Origin: Henriciella marina DSM 19595
GTDB taxonomy: Bacteria; Pseudomonadota; Alphaproteobacteria; Caulobacterales; Hyphomonadaceae
Assembly: GCF_000376805.1 (NCBI RefSeq)
Contig: NZ_AQXT01000002.1
Coordinates: 1,240,001 to 1,304,000, forward strand
DNA length: 64,000 nt
Reading direction: 5' to 3'
Part shown: positions 7,152-16,466 of the stretch, in pieces
Position numbering within the stretch: position 1 is the stretch's first letter
How the letters are laid out: the number at the start of each line of letters is the position of its first letter
The notes under the pieces: generated by a model
Seen by the model: only the letters and a program-made list of their open reading frames with translations
Database searches by the model: none
Told to the model about the DNA's origin: nothing
Program-made: the position numbers and the translations under genes

Positions 7152-8629
7152 GGCTGGCCTCCTATTGCTGGAAGAAGGAAATCGTAGAGCTCACCCATGA
7201 AGAAGAACAGGACCAGTGTCCCCACAGCGGTGAAGACGGGTGCAGCCACTGCGAGGACGGGAGCCCCTTCCGGCCGCTTGTAGGGCGCAGGTTCCGGGGT
7301 CCCTCGGGGCGGCATGAGCGCCAGAATTGAGATCGGCAAGAGGTAAGCGATGTTGAGCAGCGACGAGATGATCAGCACCCAGGCGACATAGGAATCGCCG
7401 CTGTCTGCCGCGCCGAGCATCAGGAGCACTTTCGGCCAGCCGCCTGCGAGCGGCGGAATACCGATGATCGACAGCGAACCGATCAGGAAGGCTGCAAACA
7501 CCCACGGCATCCGTCGGCCAAGCCCGCGCATCTCCGAGATCGCTTTCTTGCCTGTCGCGACATAGATTGCGCCAGCGCACATGAAGAGCGTCATCTTGCC
7601 GAAGGCGTGCGCCGGGATCTGTAGCGCGCCGCCCATCATGCCGGCTTCATTGGCCAGCATCACGCCCGCCGTCACATAGGCAAGCTGCCCCACGGTCGAA
7701 TAGGCAAGACGCGCTTTCAGATCATCCTTTGTCAGCGCAACGAGGGAGGCGACCACAATCGTGAAGCAGGCCATGAAGAGCACGAAATCGCGTGCAGGTG
7801 TATCGGCGAGAAGATCGATCCCGAAGACGTAGATGCCGACTTTCGCCATGGTGAAGACGCCCGCCTTCACCACCGCAACGGCGTGCAGCAAGGCAGAGAC
7901 CGGCGTTGGCGCGACCATGGCATTGGGCAGCCAGAAATGAACCGGCATCAGCGCTGCCTTGCCGATACCGAAGGCAAAGAGAATGAGAAGCGCGCTGGCG
8001 ATGACCGGCGTCACGCCCTCAACCCCGGCCAGCAGGCCGCCGGGGACGAAATCCATGCTGCCCGCCAGGGTGGCTGTCCAGATGATCGCAACGAGGAAGA
8101 GACCAATCGACGTCGCCAGAAGCGTCATCAGATAGATCCGGCCGCCGCGCAGGGAGGTCGCATCGCCCTTGTGGGCAACCAGCGGGAAGGTCGAAAGGGT
8201 CAGCACCTCATAGAAGACGAACAGCGTAAACAGGTTCGACGCCATGGCGACGCCCATTGCGCCCATAAGCGCGATGGCAAAACACATATAGAAGCGCGTC
8301 TGGTGGCGCTCCTTGTTCCCGCGCATATAGCCGATCGAATAGAAGCTGTTCACGATCCAGAGACCGCTCGCGACCAGCGCGAACATGGCGCCCAGCGGCT
8401 CCAGCTTGAAGGCAAGGTCGAGGCCCGGAACGACCGTCCCGAGAACATATTCGGCAGGCTCACCTGAAACGACGGTGGCGGTCAGAAGAACCGCGACCAG
8501 GAATAGCAGCGCCGCGCCGACGAGGGTCACGCCTTCACGCACGTCTGGCATTTTGCCCGTCAGATAGATCCCTGCCATTGTCAGCATCGGCAGGATCAGA
8601 GCAGCGAGGATCAGTGTTTCACCGGTCAT
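7148..8629 (-). CDS. mrpD: Mrp antiporter subunit MrpD-like (second copy)
   Basis: 493 residues, typical MrpD/NuoN length, about 14 helices. The TM5 Glu is in LFVFYEVLTLST and the Lys in FGIGKAALMPVHFWLP, with VVKAGVFT further on. Mrp antiporters export Na+ in exchange for H+ at the cytoplasmic membrane, supporting pH and salt homeostasis. Four-base overlaps with both neighbours indicate translational coupling. Confidence 0.92.
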   Translation of the reverse strand: MTGETLILAALILPMLTMAGIYLTGKMPDVREGVTLVGAALLFLVAVLLTATVVSGEPAEYVLGTVVPGLDLAFKLEPLGAMFALVASGLWIVNSFYSIGYMRGNKERHQTRFYMCFAIALMGAMGVAMASNLFTLFVFYEVLTLSTFPLVAHKGDATSLRGGRIYLMTLLATSIGLFLVAIIWTATLAGSMDFVPGGLLAGVEGVTPVIASALLILFAFGIGKAALMPVHFWLPNAMVAPTPVSALLHAVAVVKAGVFTMAKVGIYVFGIDLLADTPARDFVLFMACFTIVVASLVALTKDDLKARLAYSTVGQLAYVTAGVMLANEAGMMGGALQIPAHAFGKMTLFMCAGAIYVATGKKAISEMRGLGRRMPWVFAAFLIGSLSIIGIPPLAGGWPKVLLMLGAADSGDSYVAWVLIISSLLNIAYLLPISILALMPPRGTPEPAPYKRPEGAPVLAVAAPVFTAVGTLVLFFFMGELYDFLLPAIGGQP

Positions 8630-10161
8630 GACGCGCCTCCGAGGAAGAGCGCTGAGGCCGCATCGTCTGCGAGTCCGAAGACGAAACCGCCACTGACCCC
8701 CACCCAGATATTCGCAATGGCTAGAATCCAGAGCGGGATGAGGATGAGCAGCGGTGCTTCATTGTGCGACTTGTGCGGATTGTTTGGCGCCTTGAAGAAC
8801 ACAGCCTCGAGGATGCGTCCCATATAGATCACCGCAAGCACGCTCGAGAAGACAACGATCAGCGCGGCCCACCACCAGCCGCTTTCCAGCAGCGCGGAGA
8901 CAAGCGCGAATTTCGATTGGAAGCCAGCCGTCAACGGCACGCCGATAAGCGACAGCGCGGCGATCGCGAAGGCGGTCATTGTCCAGGGCGCAGAGCGGCC
9001 AAGGCCTGCAAAGTCATGGATACGCGTGCCCTGATAGGTCAGGACGACGCCGCCAACCGCCATGAACAGCGCGCCCTTTATCAGCGCATGATTGACCAGA
9101 TGGAACATGCCTGCCGACACACCGGCCGCCGTACCCAGCGAGATGCCAAGCAGCATGTACCCAACCTGCGCCACCGACGAGTAGGCCAGCGTCCGCCTGA
9201 TATCTGCCTGGAAGATCGCCTGGAATGAGCAAGCCAGCATGGCGGCAATACCCATAGGGGCCAGAATGAAGGCCAGACTCATCCCCTCAAAGGCAAACTC
9301 AAGTGAGAAGACGGTAAAGAGGAAGCGGACAAGCGCATAGATCGCGACCTTGGTCGCGGTCGCGGCCAGGAAGGCGGTGACGAAGCTTGGGCTGTAGGCA
9401 TAGGCGTTTGGCAGCCACTGGTGCAGCGGGAACATCGCGGCCTTGAGGCCAAGACCGACAAGAATGAACGCGAAGCCAACTTGCACGGCACGGTTGCCGC
9501 CGACATCCTGCAGCTGGACCGCGAGATCGGCCATGTTGAGCGTGCCCGTGGCCGCATAAAGAAAGCCGACACCGACGACAAAGAAGCTCGCGCCTATCGT
9601 CCCCATCAGCAAATAGTTCATCGCCGCAGGCAGCGCGCGGCGGTCACGCCCAGCGCCGAGCGCGACAAGCACATAGGTCGCAATCGATGAGAGTTCGAGG
9701 AAGACGAAAAGGTTGAACGCGTCCCCGGTCGAGGCAACGCCGAGAAGGCCCATGAAACAGACCTGGAAGGCCCCATAGAACATGGCGCGCTTGCCGTCAG
9801 CAATCTCTGCTTTGACGGTTGGCCAGCTGAAAATACTGGTCAGCAGCGCGATTGAGCTCACCAGCAGCAGGATCAGCACATTCAGCGCGTCGATACGGAA
9901 TTCGATACCATGCGGAGGCGCCCAGCCGCCCATGGCGTACGAGATGATCGCTCCGCCCTCTACCGAGCGGACCTGTGCCAGCAGAATGATCGACAGGAGC
10001 GTACAAAGCACGGTCACGACCACGGTCATGGCCCACGCAACGCGCCCGCCGCCCGGCAGGAAGGCAGAGAGCGGCCCTGCCAGCATCGGTAGAAGCACCA
10101 GCAGCGCGGGCGCATGCGCTTCAGCCCAGGCTGGCGCAATCTGAAGGACAAAATCCATCAT
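8626..10161 (-). CDS. mrpD: Mrp antiporter subunit MrpD-like (first copy)
   Basis: 511 residues. The NuoL/M/N-type core is complete: TM5 Glu in FVFLELSSIATY, Lys in GLGLKAAMFPLHQWLP and ATKVAIYAL. It follows mrpC with a 4-base overlap, as in classical mrp operons, so this copy is the most direct MrpD equivalent. Confidence 0.93.
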   Translation of the reverse strand: MMDFVLQIAPAWAEAHAPALLVLLPMLAGPLSAFLPGGGRVAWAMTVVVTVLCTLLSIILLAQVRSVEGGAIISYAMGGWAPPHGIEFRIDALNVLILLLVSSIALLTSIFSWPTVKAEIADGKRAMFYGAFQVCFMGLLGVASTGDAFNLFVFLELSSIATYVLVALGAGRDRRALPAAMNYLLMGTIGASFFVVGVGFLYAATGTLNMADLAVQLQDVGGNRAVQVGFAFILVGLGLKAAMFPLHQWLPNAYAYSPSFVTAFLAATATKVAIYALVRFLFTVFSLEFAFEGMSLAFILAPMGIAAMLACSFQAIFQADIRRTLAYSSVAQVGYMLLGISLGTAAGVSAGMFHLVNHALIKGALFMAVGGVVLTYQGTRIHDFAGLGRSAPWTMTAFAIAALSLIGVPLTAGFQSKFALVSALLESGWWWAALIVVFSSVLAVIYMGRILEAVFFKAPNNPHKSHNEAPLLILIPLWILAIANIWVGVSGGFVFGLADDAASALFLGGAS

Positions 10162-10700
10162 GCTGCACTTGCCTCTTCAGATTTATCGACAGCGTACTCG
10201 GCGCGGGCGACTTCAAGGTCGGTGGTGCGGACCTCGTCGCTCTCAATCGTCCCGTAAGCTTCGCGGATACGGACAACGATGGCGAGGCCCACCGCCAACG
10301 TCGCAACGCCGACAACAATCGCGGTCAGCATCAGGACGTGCGGCAGCGGGTTGGAGTAGATGTGCTCCATGCCGTGGCTCGCGCCGGCGTGGGCCGCATC
10401 GCTGGCGCCATGCGCGGCATCAGCTACGCCACGGCCCGCCGCCTCGCCTGCCCCATAAGCGGCGTTCGCCTCATCATGACCACCGCCGTGTCCCTTGGCA
10501 TCCTTGCCATAGAGGATCGGCGCCGTGCCGCCATCAATGCGGCTGAGCGATATGTAGAAAAGAATGATCGACGTCTGGAAGATCGACAGACCGACCAGCT
10601 TCTTGATAAAGTTTGTCGCAGCAAAGAGCGTATAGAGACCGATCATCATCAGACCGATGATCGCCCAGTAATTGCCGCGCTCCAGAACGAATTCCAGCAT
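10158..10700 (-). CDS. mrpC: Mrp antiporter subunit MrpC with a long His/Ala-rich insertion
   Basis: 180 residues against the usual 110-125. The NuoK-like helices are present: WAIIGLMMIGLYTLF, then KLVGLSIFQTSIILFYISL, then NPLPHVLMLTAIVVGVATLAVG. Between helices two and three is an extra loop of about 45 residues rich in Ala, Gly, His and Asp (AAHGASDAAHAGASHG). It sits in the standard position between mrpB and mrpD. The loop might bind metal or shield a surface; that is a guess. Confidence 0.92.
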   Translation of the reverse strand: MLEFVLERGNYWAIIGLMMIGLYTLFAATNFIKKLVGLSIFQTSIILFYISLSRIDGGTAPILYGKDAKGHGGGHDEANAAYGAGEAAGRGVADAAHGASDAAHAGASHGMEHIYSNPLPHVLMLTAIVVGVATLAVGLAIVVRIREAYGTIESDEVRTTDLEVARAEYAVDKSEEASAA

Positions 10701-11161
10701 TACCAGTCCTCGTCCTTGATCTCTGTCACGCGCCCAGCAAAGGCGTAGAAGATCGACAGCATGGAGCCTGCAACCGCGAACAGAACGCCAAGCTCAACCA
10801 TCAGGATGCCATAGTGCTGGCCCATATGCCCGCCCGGCTCTTCATTGAAGAGAACGTCATAGTCGAGGAAATTACCGCCCATAAACAAGGCCCAGACGCC
10901 AACACCTGCGAAAATCAGGAAGCCGAGCGCTGACAGTGTGCGCGCGAAGACCGGCGGGACGGCCCGCATGGCGGGCGTGATACCGAAAATCAGCGCATAT
11001 AGCACGACAGCCACGACGATGATCACACCGGCCTGGAAACCGCCGCCGGGACTGTAGTCGCCGTGGAAGTGCACATAGAGCGCAAAGAGCGCGATAATCG
11101 GGATCAGCGGCTTGGCGACAACGCGCAGGATGACGTGATGATCTGAACGGGCCTCGGCCAT
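10700..11161 (-). CDS. mrpB: Mrp antiporter subunit MrpB
   Basis: 153 residues with about four helices. The MnhB-domain signature is present: HVILRVVAKPLIPIIALFALY followed by YSPGGGFQAGVI. It shares one base with each neighbour. MrpB is a core membrane subunit of the antiporter. Confidence 0.93.
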   Translation of the reverse strand: MAEARSDHHVILRVVAKPLIPIIALFALYVHFHGDYSPGGGFQAGVIIVVAVVLYALIFGITPAMRAVPPVFARTLSALGFLIFAGVGVWALFMGGNFLDYDVLFNEEPGGHMGQHYGILMVELGVLFAVAGSMLSIFYAFAGRVTEIKDEDW

Positions 11162-11754
11162 TAGCTCTTATCCTTCTTGCGCTTGAAGGTCGCCGAGAGC
11201 GAACGCTCGCCAAAGCCGAGCAGGAGGATGACCGACAGGGCCGCAGCAAAGACGACGCCCGTCTCGCCCAGCGTATCAAAGCCCCGATAGCTGGCGAGCA
11301 CCGCGGTCACGATGTTCGGCACGGCGATTTCCTGCGGCGTGCGCTCGATATAGTCGGTGCCAACATAGGTGTTGGCCGGGCTGTCCGGGTCACCGAAAGC
11401 GGGAAGGTCGATTGTGGCGTAGACCAGCATCGCCCCGGTCGCGATGACGACGAGGATCGGCACGATCCGCATGGCGCCGGTCTCTGGCTTGGCGGTCCGG
11501 GCCGTCAGCAGCATGGCGCCGAGCAGCAGAGCGGTCGAGATGCCCGCACCGACAGCCGCCTCTGTAAAGGCGACGTCCACCGCATCCAGCGCAACGAACC
11601 AGGTCGCAGAGATAAGCGAATAGATGCCCGACAGCATGACGATCGCGAACAGGCTGCGCATGCGCGCAATCGCAACGCCGATTACGAAAAGCAGGCCAAG
11701 CAGGATAACGTTGATGAGGGCAATGGCGAGATCTGCGCCGGCGTAACCGATCAT
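11161..11754 (-). CDS. Mrp subunit with DUF4040 (MbhD) and MbhE-like domains
   Basis: 197 residues. The first part (helices INVILLGLLFVIGVAIA, and VALDAVDVAFTEAAVGAGIS) is the DUF4040/MbhD domain that forms the C-terminal end of MrpA in classical operons. The second part (DTLGETGVVFAAALSVILLL) resembles MbhE. Here these parts are a separate protein and there is no full-length MrpA. I chose ATG 11754 because it overlaps the mrpG stop by 4 bases; the open frame extends further upstream without a plausible start. Confidence 0.88.
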   Translation of the reverse strand: MIGYAGADLAIALINVILLGLLFVIGVAIARMRSLFAIVMLSGIYSLISATWFVALDAVDVAFTEAAVGAGISTALLLGAMLLTARTAKPETGAMRIVPILVVIATGAMLVYATIDLPAFGDPDSPANTYVGTDYIERTPQEIAVPNIVTAVLASYRGFDTLGETGVVFAAALSVILLLGFGERSLSATFKRKKDKS

Positions 11755-12113
11755 GACTCCTCCTCCGAATTGTCGGCCCGCTTGAGGTCCCGCCCGATAA
11801 TCGGCTGAAGACCTGCTGTGTGGGCCGCGTTTGCAAGCGCATGCGAGCCGGTCGGGCTGGTCAGGAAGATAAACAGCCAGATCGCCACCAGTTTGAAGAC
11901 AATCAGCCAGCTCGGCGCCAGGAATGCCATGCCGACCAAAGCGAGCGTCGCGCCTGCCGTATCGGTGACACTGGCAGCATGGAGCCGGGTGAAGAAATCG
12001 GGAAAACGAAGCACACCGATCGAGCCGACCAGGGCAAGCACTGCCCCGATGATGCAGAGCAGACCGCCAATCCATGGCTTCACGATGAGGGCGAGGTTCA
12101 GAAGCTCAGACAT
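11751..12113 (-). CDS. mrpG: Mrp antiporter subunit MrpG
   Basis: 120 residues, three helices, PhaG/MnhG family: IGVLRFPDFFTRLHAASVTDT is the family signature segment. It overlaps mrpF by 8 bases and the DUF4040 subunit by 4. Confidence 0.93.
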   Translation of the reverse strand: MSELLNLALIVKPWIGGLLCIIGAVLALVGSIGVLRFPDFFTRLHAASVTDTAGATLALVGMAFLAPSWLIVFKLVAIWLFIFLTSPTGSHALANAAHTAGLQPIIGRDLKRADNSEEES

Positions 12114-12417
12114 CGTCGCCCCCCTGCCCCGTCGGGCGTGTTACCGCCTGGCGGTGAAGCGGCACCTGGAAGGAGCGGTAACGGAAGAATTTGAGGATCG
12201 CGATCGTCGAGACGAAATTGATCAGCGCATAGAGCACAGCAATATCAAGGAAATCAGGGCGTCCGAGGACAAAGCCGAGAAACCCGATAAACAGAACGAC
12301 CTTTGTACCGAGCGCATTTACCGCAAGCACGCGGTCATAAAGCGTCGGCCCGAGAAGCGCGCGGATCAGCGTCAGCGCAATCGCGACAGCAAGGGCGATG
12401 GCGGCAACTTCGATCAT
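12106..12417 (-). CDS. mrpF: Mrp antiporter subunit MrpF
   Basis: 103 residues, three helices, MrpF/PhaF family. The RALLGPTLYDRVLAVNALG segment and the FLDIAVLYALINFVST helix are characteristic. It overlaps mrpE by four bases. Confidence 0.93.
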   Translation of the reverse strand: MIEVAAIALAVAIALTLIRALLGPTLYDRVLAVNALGTKVVLFIGFLGFVLGRPDFLDIAVLYALINFVSTIAILKFFRYRSFQVPLHRQAVTRPTGQGGDDV

Positions 12418-12911
12418 GCAGCCACCTCTTCCTTACGCTTGCCATCAGCCGCTTCGTAGGAGCGCCGGTCCATCTCGGCAAAGGATTCTGGCGTGGCCGC
12501 CTCTTCGAAGAGCGCGTGGATAAGGAATTTGCCGCCCTCGACCTCGATCGCGACCGTTCCCGGCGTCAGCGTGATGGAGTTGGCGAAGATCGTCTTGGCC
12601 AGATCGCTTTCGCACCGGGTCTTCAAACGTACGAGTGCCGGATTGATATTCAGATTCGCGCCGAGACAGGCCTTGATGACCGGCCAGTTCGCCTTGAAAA
12701 TTTCGACCATCAGCCAGCCCCAATATGCAAAGATCGGCAGGATTCGCCCATAGGGAGAGCCTTCGCGGTCGACCGTCTCAAGCCGTGCAGCAAGGATAAT
12801 GGAGATAAGAACAGAAACAGCGCCGAGCCCGAGCAGCAAAGGCTTGTATATTCCGGACAGGCCGAGCCAGAGTGCACTCAGCACAAAGATCAGCCCCAGA
12901 AAATAGCCCAC
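12414..12911 (-). CDS. mrpE: Mrp antiporter subunit MrpE
   Basis: 165 residues, MNHE/PhaE family: two N-terminal helices, the VEIFKANWPVIKACLG segment and LANSITLTPGTVAIEVEG-like motif (here FANSITLTPGT). It starts with GTG at 12911, and no closer ATG fits the family. It is the first gene of the operon. An 85-base gap separates it from the upstream DUF2336 gene on the same strand, so the operon promoter may lie in that gap or farther upstream. Confidence 0.92.
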   Translation of the reverse strand: MGYFLGLIFVLSALWLGLSGIYKPLLLGLGAVSVLISIILAARLETVDREGSPYGRILPIFAYWGWLMVEIFKANWPVIKACLGANLNINPALVRLKTRCESDLAKTIFANSITLTPGTVAIEVEGGKFLIHALFEEAATPESFAEMDRRSYEAADGKRKEEVAA

Positions 12912-12996
12912 GAGGTGCCGCTCCGCTCTTCGTTCAACAACTACTAGGCGACGCTGTTAATCGCTCGACAGGAGTTTGACCAGACCCTCTTCCAGT

Positions 12997-14220
12997 CTAC
13001 TCACCGAAAACCAGATGAGCTGTCCGGCGTGACGTGGAAAAACGGGAATCGCTGGGCGAATCTGTCGCATCCGGGTCATCCGGCGCGGCCCTTCCCGGAG
13101 AATAGGACGAGGATAGCGACCAGTTCCAATAGCGAAGCGTGGTCTGCGCCTTGGCCACGGCAAGCAGCTCATAGGTCTCCGACATGTAGGCAAATTGCGG
13201 GTGGACCGTTCCGTCATCGATTTCCATCGGACGGCGCAGCGCGTGCCAGAGATGCGCAAGATATGGACGCTTGAGACCGGTGGCCTTGCAGAGCACCGCA
13301 AGCCCCTCCCCGCCCGGGTCGCTCAGGATTTTTGCAATCGTCACCGGCTTAACGCCCGAGAGGAAGCCGATTTCCTGAGCGATATGCGGGGTAAGCCCCT
13401 TCTCGGCAGCCACTTCGATGGCATGCTCGAGACTATCGAACGGGCTCTTCTTGATCGCTGCGCGATTACGCTGGCGCCGCTCGATGAGCTGTAGCGTTTT
13501 GCGCGCGACCGGGTCCTGCCAGTTTTCTTCTGCCGCGACAGCAAAGACATCCGAGCAGAGATCGACCAGCTCCAGCCGGTCAGCCGCCTGCCGTTGAAGG
13601 ATCGTGCGGCGCGTTGCGCCGTCCGCCCACCAGAACATGGCCATGGCCTGGCTGGGAATAAGCTCCAGCCGCTTGATCAACAGGGCGGGCAGGCCTTCGA
13701 TCTTGCGCGAGTGCTGGACGAGCATGTCCATCCCGGTCTCTGAAATGTCGGCGCCCTTGTTCACCACCAGCGCTTTCAGTACCGCGGCCTCTTCGCGCAC
13801 GCAGAGCGCTTCGGCCACGCAGGGGTCGATGCGCTTGCGGTTGGCGATCAGCAGCCGGTGATCGATCGTTGTCTGGTCTGCAATCGTGGCAAGATCGGCC
13901 GCATCGAAACCCTCATTGGCTTCCAGGATCGGCCGTGCCACATCCAGATCGGCCATGGCGAGATAGCGCATCAGCCGGCGCGGCGCTTCCTTGTTGAGCT
14001 GCAGCCTGCGGGCACAGAATTCACGGTCCTCGACCGAGGCATGGAACAGCATTTCCAGCAGGATGTCGCCGCCCATGGACCGGTCCTGCGGCGCGACCGA
14101 TGTCGCAGGCAGCGCAACAAAGTCGATAAGCCGCCGCAACAGGAGGCGTCTGGCGCGCCCGCCATTCGATCCCTCCGGTCTCGGCTGGATGGCTTCGGGC
14201 ATCTTTTTGATGTCTGACAT
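12997..14220 (-). CDS. DUF2336 domain-containing protein
   Basis: 407 residues, soluble and mostly helical, with repeated HEAT-like helices. The motifs DRELCARRL-like (DREFCARRLQLN), LDVARPILE and HRLLIANRKRIDPCVAEAL are those of the alphaproteobacterial DUF2336 family. The C-terminal 60 residues are low-complexity Ser/Asp/Arg. The function of the family is unknown. It lies upstream of mrpE on the same strand and may be co-transcribed with it. Confidence 0.8.
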   Translation of the reverse strand: MSDIKKMPEAIQPRPEGSNGGRARRLLLRRLIDFVALPATSVAPQDRSMGGDILLEMLFHASVEDREFCARRLQLNKEAPRRLMRYLAMADLDVARPILEANEGFDAADLATIADQTTIDHRLLIANRKRIDPCVAEALCVREEAAVLKALVVNKGADISETGMDMLVQHSRKIEGLPALLIKRLELIPSQAMAMFWWADGATRRTILQRQAADRLELVDLCSDVFAVAAEENWQDPVARKTLQLIERRQRNRAAIKKSPFDSLEHAIEVAAEKGLTPHIAQEIGFLSGVKPVTIAKILSDPGGEGLAVLCKATGLKRPYLAHLWHALRRPMEIDDGTVHPQFAYMSETYELLAVAKAQTTLRYWNWSLSSSYSPGRAAPDDPDATDSPSDSRFSTSRRTAHLVFGE

Positions 14221-14306
14221 GACTGGCCCGGTCGGCTTGCTCCAATAATCAGGGCAAACTCTGACACTGACAGGTTAACAGGCCGTATGGCGAAAGCCCC
14301 CCGCGC

Positions 14307-14771
14307 CTAACGCCTCTCGCGCTTTTCTGGATGGACAAAGAAAAGCAGCACTGACACCGCCAGCATGGACACAGCAAGCGCAAAGACCCGCCCAAAGTCC
14401 GTTTCGCTTTCAAAGACGGTGGTCGATGCCGGCAGCTCCCGGCCCAGCACGTCCGGCATCAGATGCAGGGTCACCGCCCCCGTCATCAGCATCACCGAAA
14501 GCCCGGCGGCGAGCCGGCACGTACCCGGAATGAACAAGAGCACGCAGAGCAGTAGCTCGAACAGAGCGACCACCACACGGCCTGTCGGCTCCAGAAGCGC
14601 GATCCCTGTCTTGTTCACCATTGTCTGGAAGATGACATTGTCACCCGGCCGATCGAACAGCTTTACAAAGCCTTCGGGCGGGTTCGGCAATGGGTGCAGG
14701 GTCGCGTTCACATAGACGAAGATCAGAAAGACCGCGAACAGCCAGCTCGCCAGAAGGCGCATTGCAAACAT
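14307..14771 (-). CDS. DoxX-like small membrane protein
   Basis: 154 residues with four hydrophobic helices. The third and fourth segments (VVVALFELLLCVLLFIPGTCRLAAG and the LMTGAVTLHL stretch) resemble DoxX-family four-helix proteins. I chose ATG 14771 as the start; the frame continues upstream, but those residues are Pro/Ser-rich and lie in what should be the promoter region shared with the divergent MFS gene. The assignment is tentative. Confidence 0.6.
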   Translation of the reverse strand: MFAMRLLASWLFAVFLIFVYVNATLHPLPNPPEGFVKLFDRPGDNVIFQTMVNKTGIALLEPTGRVVVALFELLLCVLLFIPGTCRLAAGLSVMLMTGAVTLHLMPDVLGRELPASTTVFESETDFGRVFALAVSMLAVSVLLFFVHPEKRERR

Positions 14772-14954
14772 GTCCGGGGGCTCCCTGAATCTTGAACGAC
14801 GGGCGACGATAGGACCGGGGGAGGTAAAGCTCAACGGCACCGGGGGTGATAGGCGACTCTGATAAGGTGAATGCAGCGCTGAGGGGAAAATTGCTTTTCT
14901 GGCAGACTTCACGAAGTACAGTCCCGGCTTCCCGGGAAGGATAATGGGTCACGC

Positions 14955-16397
14955 ATGGAAGAAGACGAGCGCCAGCTTGAAAGCCTACAGGATGACCGGA
15001 CCGGACAGGCCAAGTCACCCGTAAGTGGCCTCGATAGCGCGACCAGTGCTGGCGCTTCGGTTGAACTGACAGCGCGCAACCTGTTCAGCCGCCGGACCCA
15101 TCGGCGCGTAAAGTCAGAGCTTCCTGCCTATCTCCTGATCCAGTGCAGCTGGTTTACCGCCTTCGGGCTCCAGATGGTGCTGTTTCCTTATCTCATCACA
15201 AACCGGCTCGGCCTCGACGGCACAGAGCTCGGGCTTGCCAATATGGCGCTCTCTGGCCCTTCGGTCGTCTTCTTGCTGCTTGGCGGTGTGATCGCAGAGC
15301 GCGCCTCCGGCAAGTCATTGCTGATGCTGCTTCACCTGATGGCGGCCGTTCCTGCGGTCATACTCGCCTTCGTGATCGCCACCGGAAATCTCGTCTATGG
15401 CTATATGATCATTTACGGCGTCGCGATGGGCACCGTCGGGGCCTTCATGATGCCGGCGCGCGATTCCATCATCAATGAAGTCGTCGACCGGCGAGCCCGG
15501 GTTGGCTCGGACGTGACGCTGCAACAGGGGGTCGCTTTTGCCACCATTGCCCAGTTCGCCGCACAGATCGCTGGCCTGATCATCGGCGGCTATGCGGACA
15601 AGCTGACCCGCATGCCCGACTGGCTAGGCGGGTTCTCGATCGGGCCGATCCCCAGCTGGGAGCTTCTGGCCTTTCAGGGCATCATCGTCGGCCTCGGCGC
15701 CGGATTTGCCCTCTTCCTTGCGCACGGGCGGCGGGTCAAGACAGGCCGGTCCGGGCTCGGCGCGGCCTATGGCGACATCAAGGAAGGCTTCTCGGTCGTC
15801 ATCGGCGATAGCAAGCTCTGGGCGATGACCGTCCTGATGTTCGGCGTCGGCATCTTCGTGATCGGGTCATTCCTCGTGGTCCTCCCAATCATCAACCGGG
15901 ACATTTATGGCCTTTCGTCGGACGGTATCCGCGACATGTTCGTGACCTTCTGGCTTGGCGCTTTCGTTTCGTCTGTAACGCTATCGCTCTTCCGCCATAT
16001 CAAGCGGCAGGGGCGCCTTCTCCTGACGGCGCAGCTTCTAGGTTCGCTTGCCATCCTGATCATGCTGGCCAAGCCCCCGCACTATGTCTTCCTCATGATC
16101 GTGTTCGTCTGGGGCCTCGCCGCCGGCATCTCGATCGCGATGAGCCGATCCATTGTTCAGGATGCCGCACCGAAGAACCATCTCTCGCGTGTGCTGTCGA
16201 TCTATCAGCTCGGCTTCATGGCGGGCGCCCCGTTTGGCGCAGCGCTCATGGGCTGGCTGATCGACTTCTTTCCGGAACAGCCCCAGCGGGTCGCCGTCGT
16301 GCCAGCGCTCGGCATGACAATCCTGATCGTCTGGATGGTGGCCCGCACGCCGATCTGGAACATGAAACACGCTGTGCCGGCTGCAAAGAAGAGCTGA
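14955..16397 (+). CDS. MFS transporter
   Basis: 480 residues with a 45-residue hydrophilic N-terminus, then about 12 helices. The MFS pattern is visible: a conserved loop after TM2 (GGVIAERASGKSLL), TM4 with MMPARDSIINEVVDR, and a second-half repeat. It resembles drug or siderophore exporters of the EntS/TetV type, but the substrate cannot be read from the sequence. It ends before a strong bidirectional terminator. Confidence 0.85.
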   Translation: MEEDERQLESLQDDRTGQAKSPVSGLDSATSAGASVELTARNLFSRRTHRRVKSELPAYLLIQCSWFTAFGLQMVLFPYLITNRLGLDGTELGLANMALSGPSVVFLLLGGVIAERASGKSLLMLLHLMAAVPAVILAFVIATGNLVYGYMIIYGVAMGTVGAFMMPARDSIINEVVDRRARVGSDVTLQQGVAFATIAQFAAQIAGLIIGGYADKLTRMPDWLGGFSIGPIPSWELLAFQGIIVGLGAGFALFLAHGRRVKTGRSGLGAAYGDIKEGFSVVIGDSKLWAMTVLMFGVGIFVIGSFLVVLPIINRDIYGLSSDGIRDMFVTFWLGAFVSSVTLSLFRHIKRQGRLLLTAQLLGSLAILIMLAKPPHYVFLMIVFVWGLAAGISIAMSRSIVQDAAPKNHLSRVLSIYQLGFMAGAPFGAALMGWLIDFFPEQPQRVAVVPALGMTILIVWMVARTPIWNMKHAVPAAKKS

Positions 16398-16408
16398 CGG
16401 CCCAAAAG

Positions 16409-16446
16409 AAAAGGCTGCGAACAGGGGTCCTGCTCGCAGCCTTTAT
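16409..16446. terminator. Bidirectional intrinsic terminator
   Basis: AGGCTGCGA pairs with TCGCAGCCT around a 13-base loop. There are A-runs on the left and T-runs on the right, so it can serve both the MFS gene (+) and the enoyl-CoA hydratase (-) that converge here. Confidence 0.85.
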
Positions 16447-16466
16447 TCTAAAACCAGAGGGACTGA

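Noticed and set aside
5023-12911. Complex I (nuo) operon
   Set aside because: NuoL/M/N- and NuoK-like subunits are present, but MrpB, E, F and G types are also present and no hydrophilic NuoB/C/D/E/F/G or hydrogenase genes are found.
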